In this document: piece after piece, positions 1 through 7,805 of the stretch
Layout of the letters: each line of letters starts with the position of its first letter
How positions within the stretch are numbered: the first letter of the stretch is position 1
Source of the DNA: CAZCGA01 sp964498075
Lineage (GTDB): Bacteria > Desulfobacterota > Binatia > HRBIN30
Direction: 5' to 3'
Length of the DNA stretch: 64,000 bases
Assembly: GCA_964498075.1 (NCBI GenBank)
Contig: CAZCGA010000020.1
Location: 1-64,000, forward strand
Program-made: the position numbers and the translations under genes
Notes under the pieces: model-generated
What the model was told of the DNA's origin: nothing
What the model saw: the letters and a program-made list of their open reading frames with translations, nothing else
The model's database searches: none

Positions 1-1581
1 CTGCCGTGGGAGCACGCCAAGCCGTCTCGGCGGTGGCGTAGTGCGAGCCCGAGGATGGGCCGGCGTGCCGGACTGGTGGCACTGCTCGTAACCGTTCTCG
101 TTGGCGGCGGTGTGAGCGTGTGGCGATATCAGCAGCGTGCCGCGCCGACCACTGCGCCAGCACCTCCACACGCCGCCGTGCCGACTCCTCTCACCCACGG
201 CGAGGATCGAAAGTCGGTCGCCGTGCTGCCGTTCGTCAACATGAGTGCCGATGCCGCTGACGAATATCTGAGCGACGGCATGACCGAGGAGATCATCACG
301 GCGTTGTCCAAGCTCAGCGGGTTGCGGGTTGCGGCCCGCACCTCATCGTTCGCCTTCAAGGGCAAGAACGAGGCGATCGAAAAGATCGGAGACCAACTGC
401 ACGTGCACACCGTGCTGGAGGGGAGCGTGCGCAAAGCGGCGAACCGACTCCGCATCACGACGCAGCTCATCAACATTGCCGACGGATATCATCTCTGGTC
501 AGAAACCTATGACCGGGAGATGGCCGACATCTTCGCCATCCAGAGTGAGGTCGCCCAACGAGTCGCTGACGCGTTGAAGGTCACGCTGCTGGCGGGCGAG
601 CGGCAACGGCTCGAACGCAAAGCGACGGAGAACCTCGAAGCTTATAACTCGTATCTGTTGGGCCGTTACTACTGGAACAAGCGGACTGAGGAAGGATTCC
701 AGAAGGGCATCGAGCAGTTCGAACAGGCGATCGAAAAAGACCCGAACTACGCTTCGGCGTATACCGGATTGGCAGACTGCTACTTGCTATTGAGCCGGTT
801 CGGCGGCCTTCCTCCAGCGACAGCGATGCCCAAAGCCAGGGCCGCAGTGACCAGGGCTCTGGAGATTGATGACACCCTTGCCGAAGCGCACAACTCGCTC
901 GCCATGGTCTTCATAAGAGACTGGGACTGGCTCGCTGCCGAAAGGGAATGGACGCGAGCCCTGCAGCTCAACCCCAACCATGCCACGGCCCACCACTGGT
1001 ACGGCAGTTTCTTGAGCAACCGGGGGCGCGCGGATGAGGCCATTGCAGAGGTGAAACGCGCACAGGAACTTGATCCGCTCTCCCTGCCGATCAGCGCAGA
1101 CCTCGCATGGGTTCTGTACTACGCGCGCCGATACGACCAAGCGGTCGACCAAGCGCACAGGACGCTTGCGATGGACCCGACATTCGCCCGCGCGCACATG
1201 GTCCAGGGTTTGGTGTATCTGCAACAGGGGAGGAACGCAGAAGCGATCGCTGAGTTTCAAGCGGCTCGAGAGTTAGAGGACAGCCAGCAGATGATAGCAC
1301 AGCTTGGATACGCCTATGCGGTATCGGGAAGAACAAGCGACGCGCAGAAGGCCCTGAATGATTTGAATGAACTATCAAAGCGACACTATGTAGACCCGTA
1401 CTGGATCGCGTTGATCTACGTGGGCCTTGGCGACAAGGACCGGGCATTCGAGTGGCTGGGAAGGGCGTACGAGGAGCCTTCGAGTTGGCTGACATCGCTC
1501 AAAGTAGAGCCACAGTGGGACAGCGTTCGCTCTGATCCGCGGTTCGCGGCGCTGCTGAAGAAGGTGGGGCTGGACAAGTGA
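1..1581 (+). CDS. TolB-like/TPR signalling protein, 5'-truncated by window edge
   Basis: The frame is open from base 1, so the true start lies upstream; the first in-window ATG is at 55. What is visible is a membrane segment (about residues 22-38 counted from base 1), a TolB/FlgO-like domain beginning with the motif SVAVLPFVNMS, and a long array of TPR helices to the C-terminus. It aligns almost end to end with the distal two thirds of the complete gene at 3920-5974, which begins with a class III cyclase domain. The missing part is therefore probably a cyclase or a winged-helix DNA-binding domain. The role is inferred to be membrane-anchored signalling or protein-protein scaffolding. It is the first member of a tandem array ending in the shared C-terminal sequence KKVGLDK. 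Confidence 0.8.
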   Translation: MPWEHAKPSRRWRSASPRMGRRAGLVALLVTVLVGGGVSVWRYQQRAAPTTAPAPPHAAVPTPLTHGEDRKSVAVLPFVNMSADAADEYLSDGMTEEIITALSKLSGLRVAARTSSFAFKGKNEAIEKIGDQLHVHTVLEGSVRKAANRLRITTQLINIADGYHLWSETYDREMADIFAIQSEVAQRVADALKVTLLAGERQRLERKATENLEAYNSYLLGRYYWNKRTEEGFQKGIEQFEQAIEKDPNYASAYTGLADCYLLLSRFGGLPPATAMPKARAAVTRALEIDDTLAEAHNSLAMVFIRDWDWLAAEREWTRALQLNPNHATAHHWYGSFLSNRGRADEAIAEVKRAQELDPLSLPISADLAWVLYYARRYDQAVDQAHRTLAMDPTFARAHMVQGLVYLQQGRNAEAIAEFQAARELEDSQQMIAQLGYAYAVSGRTSDAQKALNDLNELSKRHYVDPYWIALIYVGLGDKDRAFEWLGRAYEEPSSWLTSLKVEPQWDSVRSDPRFAALLKKVGLDK

Positions 1582-1610
1582 ACGTCCAGACCACGCCGCG
1601 GTGAGACCGA
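1571..1610 (+). repeat. Array spacer repeat, copy 1
   Basis: This 40-base segment covers the last codons and stop of the first TPR gene and the spacer to the next start. It matches 3880-3919 at 35 of 40 positions by eye. Both copies sit directly before the start codon of an array member, so they mark the unit boundary of a tandem duplication. Confidence 0.75.
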
Positions 1611-3043
1611 TGCCGAGCCACGACACCGAGCAGCGCAAGTTGGCTGCGATCATGTTCACCGACATGGTCGGCTACAGCGCGCTGACGCAACGCAACGAGA
1701 CGTTGGCGCTGGCGCTGCTCCACGAGCAGCAGCGGTTGCTGCGGCCGATCTTTGCACAGCACAGCGGGCGTGAAGTCAAAGGCACCGGCGACGGTTTCCT
1801 GGTGGACTTTGCCAGCGCGCTGCAGGCCGTGTCTTGCGCCATCGACATGCAGAAGGCGCTGGTCGAGTACAATGCCTCCGCGCCCGCCGAGCGCCGCATC
1901 CAGGTGCGCATCGGCCTGCACCTTGGGGATGTGGTGGTACGCGACGGCGACGTGTTCGGCGACGGCGTGAACATCGCCGCGCGTATCGTCTTCGCCATCC
2001 GCAGCCAAGTGGCCCAGACGGTTGCGAAGGCGCTGCAGGTCACTCTCGCGGCTGACGAGCGCCAAAGGCTCGAGCAGAAGCCGACGGAGAACTTGGAAGC
2101 GTATCAGCTCTACTTGAAGGGTCGCTACTACGTGAATCGATACACCGAAGACGGGTTGAAGAAAGGACTCGGCTACTTGCAGCAGGCGATTGCGCTCGAC
2201 CCCGGCTACGCGCTCGCCTACCAGGGCCTGGCCTCATACTACTTCGTCGTGAATGACTGGTTTGCGGCGCCGAAGGACGCGATGCCCAGGATGCGCGCGG
2301 CAGCGGAGAAGGCGTTGCAGATCGACCCCACACTGTCCGAGCCCCATACCTTCTTGGCCGGAGCCGCCTGGTCGTATGACTGGAACTGGTCCGCTGCCGA
2401 GAAGGAGTACAAACGTGCGCTCGCGCTGGATGCGAACAGCGTCGTTGCGCACCAGTTCTACGGTCTGTATTTGACTGCGATCCGACTAGCGCCCGAAGGC
2501 ATTGCCGAGATCAGGAGAGCGGTCGAGCTCGATCCGCTCTCCCCGGAGGCCAACAGTTTCCTCGGCGCGGCCTTTTTTTATGCGCACCGCTATGCCGAGG
2601 CGATCGCCCAGTTGCGCGAGACGCTTGAAATCGAGCCCAACTATTTGTTCGCTCACCTCTTCCTGGGCAAAGCATACGTGCAGAACGGAGAGCTGGAGCG
2701 CGGCATCGCCGAGCTACGCCGGGCGAAGGAGCTCGATCTGCACAACCCGGAGGGGACGAGCGCACTGGGCTACGCGTATGCCGTGGCGGGCGACCGCGAC
2801 GCGGCGCAGCGAGTGATCGAGGAATTGCGCCAGCAGTCGCAAGCGAGTTATGTGTCTCCGTATTTTTTCGCGCTGACCTACGCAGCCTTGGGCGAGACCG
2901 ACCAGGCCTTCACGCTACTCGACAGGGCGTATGACGATCGCAGCTTTTTCATTGCGTTGCTGAAGGTCGAGCAGATGGTGGATCCGCTGCGAGCCGATCC
3001 GCGCTTCACCGAGCTGCTGAAGAAGGTGGGGTTGGACAAGTGA
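1610..3043 (+). CDS. Class III cyclase/TPR protein with internal in-frame deletion
   Basis: The N-terminal part is a class III nucleotide cyclase domain with metal-binding aspartates in FTDMVGYS and GTGDGFLVDF and the transition-state Asn/Arg in NIAAR. Right after NIAARI (about base 1985) the protein jumps to FAIRSQVAQ. In the paralogue at 3920-5974 that motif lies about 210 residues further on. The end of the cyclase domain, the membrane segment and most of the TolB-like domain are missing, while the reading frame is intact. The TPR part follows to the common end KKVGLDK. The ATG at 1610 is preferred over the GTG at 1601. With the cyclase domain cut and no membrane anchor it may be a soluble TPR protein with little cyclase activity, or a decaying copy. 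Confidence 0.75.
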   Translation: MPSHDTEQRKLAAIMFTDMVGYSALTQRNETLALALLHEQQRLLRPIFAQHSGREVKGTGDGFLVDFASALQAVSCAIDMQKALVEYNASAPAERRIQVRIGLHLGDVVVRDGDVFGDGVNIAARIVFAIRSQVAQTVAKALQVTLAADERQRLEQKPTENLEAYQLYLKGRYYVNRYTEDGLKKGLGYLQQAIALDPGYALAYQGLASYYFVVNDWFAAPKDAMPRMRAAAEKALQIDPTLSEPHTFLAGAAWSYDWNWSAAEKEYKRALALDANSVVAHQFYGLYLTAIRLAPEGIAEIRRAVELDPLSPEANSFLGAAFFYAHRYAEAIAQLRETLEIEPNYLFAHLFLGKAYVQNGELERGIAELRRAKELDLHNPEGTSALGYAYAVAGDRDAAQRVIEELRQQSQASYVSPYFFALTYAALGETDQAFTLLDRAYDDRSFFIALLKVEQMVDPLRADPRFTELLKKVGLDK

Positions 3044-3115
3044 ACGCAGACGCCCTCCGCCGCCTTGGCACGGCCGCTTGCCGTATGCATGAACCGGTGT
3101 TACAGGCATACCGTC

Positions 3116-3337
3116 ATGCACATCAAACGCAAGAGCCACAACTTGGACGCGCACCTATTGCGGCGGGCGCAGCGCGTGCTGGGCGCGGCGACGGAAACCG
3201 ACACCATTCACCAGGCGCTGCATGCGGTGCTGGTCGGCGAGGAGCTGGTTGCGGCTCTCGAATCGGTGAGCGGACAGGTCGAGTTCCGGCCGGAGTTTCT
3301 CAAGCGCATGCGGAGTGAACGCAGGCGGCACCGGTGA
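3116..3337 (+). CDS. vapB: VapB-type antitoxin
   Basis: A 73-residue protein whose start resembles VapB/DUF2191 antitoxins: a short strand, a helix (LDAHLLRRAQRVLGA), then a TETDTIHQAL helix, as in ribbon-helix-helix antitoxins. Its stop codon overlaps the GTG start of the PIN-domain toxin (GTGA), the usual translational coupling of these pairs. ATG 3116 is chosen because upstream codons in the same frame have no family resemblance. The expected role is to bind and neutralise the neighbouring nuclease and to repress its own promoter (family knowledge). Confidence 0.75.
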   Translation: MHIKRKSHNLDAHLLRRAQRVLGAATETDTIHQALHAVLVGEELVAALESVSGQVEFRPEFLKRMRSERRRHR

Positions 3338-3780
3338 AGTATCTGCTCGACACCAACATCTACTTTCATACCCTCCACGACCCAGCCTATCTCGCACGCT
3401 ACCGAAGTGCGCTCCTGCGAGTCACTCCGCAAACCTTTCTGAGCAGTGTGGTGCGGCTCGAGCTGGTACAGGGTGCCCAGGGGGACATCGCTCGCGCCCG
3501 CGTTGCGAAAGCCGTCGCACCGCTCGAACGAGTCGGACGGGTGATAGCCCCGACCCACTCCGACTGGACGCGAGCGGGAATCACCCAAGGACGCATCTGG
3601 GACGCCCACCCATCCTTGCGCACGAAGAACCTGCAGAACGACATCCTGATCGCCTGCACCGCGCTGCGCATCGGTGCCGTCATCGTTACGAGCAACACGC
3701 AGGACTTCGACCTCATCCGGCCGTACGTGCCCCACCGCGCGTTGACGCTGCAACAGGTGGCGGGCGAGCGCCAACCATGA
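3334..3780 (+). CDS. vapC: PIN-domain toxin, VapC family
   Basis: A 148-residue PIN domain of normal VapC length. The acidic active-site residues are visible: D6 in LLDTN, E43 in VVRLELVQG, D103 in NDILIA, and D124/D126 in SNTQDFD. VapC proteins are Mg2+-dependent ribonucleases, commonly cutting tRNA or rRNA loops; the target here cannot be predicted. The GTG start overlaps the antitoxin stop codon. The pair sits inside the array of cyclase/TPR genes, just before the stub of another array member, so it was probably inserted there. Confidence 0.85.
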   Translation: MKYLLDTNIYFHTLHDPAYLARYRSALLRVTPQTFLSSVVRLELVQGAQGDIARARVAKAVAPLERVGRVIAPTHSDWTRAGITQGRIWDAHPSLRTKNLQNDILIACTALRIGAVIVTSNTQDFDLIRPYVPHRALTLQQVAGERQP

Positions 3781-3890
3781 GCCCCTTCCGTCACGGTGAT
3801 CCGGCGGATGATCTCCGGCGGTCTGTATGCGATACGTTCGCCGCCGATGCACGCCTCGCGGAATCGCTGAAGAGGGTGTTGGACAAGTGA
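3777..3890 (+). pseudogene. 3' stub of a cyclase/TPR array gene
   Basis: The ATG at 3777 overlaps the vapC stop and opens a 37-codon frame. Its last 18 codons (3837-3890) match the C-terminus shared by the array genes: a DPRF-like DARL, then ESLKRVLDK in place of ELLKKVGLDK. The array spacer repeat follows at once. This is best read as the surviving tail of another array member whose body was lost when the toxin-antitoxin pair arrived or through recombination between copies. It is unlikely to encode a functional protein. Confidence 0.7.
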
Positions 3891-3919
3891 CCGTCCAGAC
3901 TGCGCCACGGTGAGACCGG
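3880..3919 (+). repeat. Array spacer repeat, copy 2
   Basis: Second copy of the 40-base unit boundary seen at 1571-1610, with five mismatches by eye. It links the stub ending at 3890 to the complete array gene starting at 3920. Confidence 0.75.
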
Positions 3920-5974
3920 ATGGAGCCCGATAACACTTTCACCCGCCGCGTCTGCGCCGTGCTGCTGGCCGATGTGACCGGCTTCAGCAAGCTGATGGGC
4001 GAGAACGACGAGCGCACGGCGCACGCGGTTCATCATCTGCAGTCGATCGCGCAGGGGATTGTCACCGACAACAATGGCCGCGCCGAGCCGGTGGCGGGGG
4101 ACGCGCTGTTCGCCACCTTCGACAGCGTGGTCGCTGCCGTGCAGGCGGCGGTCACAATTCAGCGGCGCCTCGCCGACGAAGCGTTCGAGGGCCAGCGGCT
4201 GCAGATCCGCATCGGGGTCCACCTCGGCGACGTGCTGCTGCGCGACGGCCGCGCCTTCGGCGACGCGATCAACATCGCCGCGCGTCTGGAGGCACTGGCG
4301 CGGCCGGGGACGACCTGCATCTCCGAGGGCGTCTACCGCCAGGTGCGCAACAAGTTCGACGAGCAATTCGTCGATCTCGGCCGCCAGCAGCTCAAGAACA
4401 TTTCCGATCCGGTGCACGCATATTTGATCGTGCCGAAGGACGCGGCGCAGCGCCCCGCGATCCACCGCCGCGCGCTGCGGCGGGCCATCGCAGCCGGTGC
4501 GCTCGTGGTGGTGGCCGTTGCCGGCGGCGTTGCCGTGTGGCGCCACCATCAGACCGCGGCTCCGGGCGCGCTGCCGTCGCTCGTCCACGCCGAGGATCGA
4601 AAATCCATCGCGGTGCTGCCCTTCGTGAACATGAGCGGCAACGACGCGGACGAGTATCTGAGCGACGGCATGACCGAAGAGATCATCACGACGTTGTCCA
4701 AGCTCAGCGGCTTGCGGGTCGCTGCCCGCACATCATCGTTCGCCTTCAAGGGCAAGAACGAGGAGATCGAAAAGATCGGCGACCAACTGCACGTGCACAC
4801 CGTGCTGGAGGGGAGCGTACGCAAGGCGGCGAACCGACTCCGCATCACGACGCAGCTGATCAACATTGCCGACGGCTATCATCTCTGGTCGGAAACCTAC
4901 GACCGAGAGATGGCCGACATCTTTGCCATCCAAACCGAGGTCGCCCAACGAGTCGCTGACGCGTTGAAAGTCACGCTGCTAGCAGGCGAGCGGCAACGGC
5001 TCGAACGCAAAGCGACGGAGGACCTCGAAGCCTATAACTCGTATCTGTTGGGCCGTTACTACTGGAACAAGCGGACTGAGGAAGGATTCCAGAAGGGCAT
5101 CGAGCAGTTCGAACAGGCGATCGAAAAAGACCCGAACTACGCTGCGGCGTATACCGGATTGGCAGACAGCTATTTTCTGGCGAGCCGGTACGGCGGCCTT
5201 CCTCCAGCGACAGCGATGCCCAAAGCGAGCGCCGCAGTGACCAGGGCTCTGGAGATTGATGACACCCTTGCCGAAGCGCATAACTCGCTCGCCAGGGTCA
5301 TCCTTTGGACAGACTGGGACTGGCTCGCTGCCGAAAGGGAATGGAAGCGAGCCCTGCAGCTCAACCCAAACTATGCCACGGCCCACCACTGGTACGGCAT
5401 GTTCTTGAGCAACCGGGGGCGCGCGGATGAGGCCATCCTAGAGCTCAAACGAGCACAGGAACTTGATCCGCTCTCCCTCGCCATCAGCGCAGACTTCGCA
5501 TGGGCTCTGTACAACGCGCGCCGATACGACCAGGCGGTCGATCAAGCCCACCGGACGCTTGCAATGGACCCAAAATTCGCCCGGGCGCACTGGGCCCTCG
5601 GTCGGGTGTATCTGCAACAGGGGATGAACGCAGAAGCGATCGCTGAGTTGCAAGCGGCTCGACAGTTAGAGGACAGCCAGCAGATGATAGCACAGCTTGG
5701 ATGCGCCTATGCGGTATCGGGACGGACAAGCGACGCGCAGAAGGCACTGAACGATTTGAATGATCTATCGAAGCGACACTATGTAGACCCGTACGGCATC
5801 GCGTTGATCTACACGGGCCTTGGCGACAAGGACCGGGCATTCGAGTGGTTGGGAAGGGCTTACGAGGAGCGTTCGAGTTGGCTGACATCGCTCAAAGTAG
5901 AGCCACAGTTAGACAGCGTTCGCTCTGATCCGCGCTTCGTGGAGCTGCTGAAGAAGGTGGGGTTGGACAAGTGA
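3920..5974 (+). CDS. Class III adenylate/guanylate cyclase with TolB-like and TPR domains
   Basis: The complete array member, 684 residues. Residues 8-170 form a class III cyclase domain (metal aspartates in LLADVTGFSKLMG and VAGDALFATF, NIAARLE with the Asn/Arg pair). A single membrane segment lies near 190-207. A TolB/FlgO-like domain starts at SIAVLPFVNMSG near 230, and TPR repeats run from about 340 to the end. Family knowledge: such proteins make cyclic nucleotides or use the domain for signalling; substrate choice cannot be read here. The topology suggests a cytoplasmic cyclase with the TPR part across the inner membrane. Most of the DNA from the TolB-like domain on is nearly the same as in the first array gene. 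Confidence 0.85.
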   Translation: MEPDNTFTRRVCAVLLADVTGFSKLMGENDERTAHAVHHLQSIAQGIVTDNNGRAEPVAGDALFATFDSVVAAVQAAVTIQRRLADEAFEGQRLQIRIGVHLGDVLLRDGRAFGDAINIAARLEALARPGTTCISEGVYRQVRNKFDEQFVDLGRQQLKNISDPVHAYLIVPKDAAQRPAIHRRALRRAIAAGALVVVAVAGGVAVWRHHQTAAPGALPSLVHAEDRKSIAVLPFVNMSGNDADEYLSDGMTEEIITTLSKLSGLRVAARTSSFAFKGKNEEIEKIGDQLHVHTVLEGSVRKAANRLRITTQLINIADGYHLWSETYDREMADIFAIQTEVAQRVADALKVTLLAGERQRLERKATEDLEAYNSYLLGRYYWNKRTEEGFQKGIEQFEQAIEKDPNYAAAYTGLADSYFLASRYGGLPPATAMPKASAAVTRALEIDDTLAEAHNSLARVILWTDWDWLAAEREWKRALQLNPNYATAHHWYGMFLSNRGRADEAILELKRAQELDPLSLAISADFAWALYNARRYDQAVDQAHRTLAMDPKFARAHWALGRVYLQQGMNAEAIAELQAARQLEDSQQMIAQLGCAYAVSGRTSDAQKALNDLNDLSKRHYVDPYGIALIYTGLGDKDRAFEWLGRAYEERSSWLTSLKVEPQLDSVRSDPRFVELLKKVGLDK

Positions 5975-6110
5975 GCGCCCAGACCGAGCCGAGAACACAG
6001 CCCGCCGAGCCGGGCAAGGCCACGCTGGCGCGCGCGCCAGGGCTCATTTGACAAACCGCGTCGGGGCATGGAATGTCAGCTTCACACGCAAAGGACAGTG
6101 TTCGACCTGC

Positions 6111-7805
6111 ATGGCGCGCCATTCTGAGTTTTCCGCTCGCACCCGAGCCAAGAACCTCGAGACGCTGGCCCGCGCGCCCTTCGATCTGCTGATCGTGGGC
6201 GGCGGCATCACCGGGGCCGGCATCGCGCGCGATGCGGCGTTGCGCGGCCTGCGCGTCGCGCTGGTGGAGCGGCGCGACTTCGCGGCCGGCACCAGCAGCC
6301 GATCGTCGAAATTGATCCACGGCGGCATCCGCTATCTGCAACAGGGCGACGTCGGTCTGGTCATGGAGGCGGCGAACGAACGCCGCGTGCTGCGGCGGAT
6401 CGCGCCGCACCTGGCGCGGCCGATCCAACTGATCCTTCCGGTCCACAGCCGCGGCGGCTACGCCAAGATCAGCGCCGGCCTGTGGACCTACGACCGCATG
6501 GCCCGCGTCCTCAAGGAAGAGCGCAACCAGATGCTCAGCCGCGACGAGACGCTGGGGCTAGAGCCGCTGCTGCGACCCGACCACGTCTACGGCGCCGGCA
6601 TGTACTACGAGTACCTCACCGACGACGCCCGCCTGGTGATGGCCAACCTCAAGTCCGCCGCCACGCTGGGCGCCGTGGTCGCGAACTACGCCGAGGTGGT
6701 CGGCTTGGTGAACGAGGCAGGGCGTCTGACAGGGGCGGTGGTGAAGGACAGCGTGTCCGGCGGGGAGCTTCCGGTGCGCGCCGCGGTGATCGTGAACGCC
6801 GCGGGGCCGTGGGTGGACAACGTCCGCGTGCTCCAAGGCGACGGCGAGCGCCCGCGGCTGCACTTGACGAAAGGGATCCACCTGATGCTGCGGTGCGAGC
6901 GGCTGCCGGTGTCGCACATCGTCGTCATGAACACTCCCGACCACCGCGCCGTCTTCGTCGTGCCGCGCGGCGCCGTCGTCTATCTCGGCACGACCGACAC
7001 CGACTACGACGGCGGCTACGACGACCCGTCGATCACGCTCGACGACGCGACCTACTTGCTCGACGCCGCGAACGCGACCTTCGCCGTCGATCGCATCGGG
7101 CTCGACGACGTCGTAGGCGCGTGCGCTGGGCTGCGCCCCTTGCTGCACCAGGACGGGAAGAAGCCGACCGAGATCTCGCGCAAGGACGACATCATGGTCG
7201 GACCGACCGGATTGCTCTCGATCGCCGGCGGCAAGCTCACCACGTACCGCAAGATGGCCGAACGCGCCGTCGATCTGGCGGTCGAGCGGCTCACCGCGCA
7301 GGGGGTCCGGCTCCCGGAGAAGCGGGGCGAGAGCGACCAGGAACTGCTGAGCGGCGGCGACACCGGCGACGACGTGATCGCCTTTGCCACGCGATTGAAG
7401 AATCGGTGGCCGCAAGTGCCGGCCGACATCGTCGACCGTCTGGTAACGCTCTACGGCAGTAACGGCGAACGCATGGTCGAAGCCATGGCCGGCGACCCAA
7501 CGCTGGCGCAGCGGTGCGCGCCGGACGTCGCGGTGACCCGCGGCGAAGTGGCGCACGCGGTGCGCGAAGAGATGACGTTGACCCTGCACGACTTCCTGGA
7601 ACGGCGCGCGCGGCTGTTTCTCTGGGACCCGAACAACGGGCTGACCGCGGCGCCGGAGGTGGCCCGGCTGATGGGCCGACTCCTGGGCTGGGACGATCGC
7701 CGCCTGCAAGCGGAGCTGGAGAGCTACAAGCAGCACGTCCACGAAGTGAAATCCTTTTCCTCGAACGCCGAGGCTGCGCCCCCGGTCCGCGTGGCGCATG
7801 CCTGA
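6111..7805 (+). CDS. glpD: FAD-dependent glycerol-3-phosphate dehydrogenase
   Basis: It oxidises sn-glycerol 3-phosphate to dihydroxyacetone phosphate and passes electrons to the quinone pool at the inner membrane. The FAD-binding Rossmann motif GGGITGAGIARDAALRG lies near residue 30, followed by the GlpD signature SSKLIHGGIRYL. The C-terminal DAO_C-type domain covers about residues 400-530. Length (564) is normal. The ATG at 6111 is preferred over an upstream TTG at 6048, whose extra residues are not conserved in the family; that TTG belongs to a TTGACA that could be a -35 box, but no good -10 follows. The stop overlaps the next gene by 8 bases, so the two are coupled and DHAP supply may be linked to that enzyme. 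Confidence 0.93.
   Translation: MARHSEFSARTRAKNLETLARAPFDLLIVGGGITGAGIARDAALRGLRVALVERRDFAAGTSSRSSKLIHGGIRYLQQGDVGLVMEAANERRVLRRIAPHLARPIQLILPVHSRGGYAKISAGLWTYDRMARVLKEERNQMLSRDETLGLEPLLRPDHVYGAGMYYEYLTDDARLVMANLKSAATLGAVVANYAEVVGLVNEAGRLTGAVVKDSVSGGELPVRAAVIVNAAGPWVDNVRVLQGDGERPRLHLTKGIHLMLRCERLPVSHIVVMNTPDHRAVFVVPRGAVVYLGTTDTDYDGGYDDPSITLDDATYLLDAANATFAVDRIGLDDVVGACAGLRPLLHQDGKKPTEISRKDDIMVGPTGLLSIAGGKLTTYRKMAERAVDLAVERLTAQGVRLPEKRGESDQELLSGGDTGDDVIAFATRLKNRWPQVPADIVDRLVTLYGSNGERMVEAMAGDPTLAQRCAPDVAVTRGEVAHAVREEMTLTLHDFLERRARLFLWDPNNGLTAAPEVARLMGRLLGWDDRRLQAELESYKQHVHEVKSFSSNAEAAPPVRVAHA

Noticed and set aside
6048..6076. TTGACA upstream of glpD as a promoter
   Set aside because: The hexamer at the -10 distance (GAATGT) is poor, so it is noted only with the gene.
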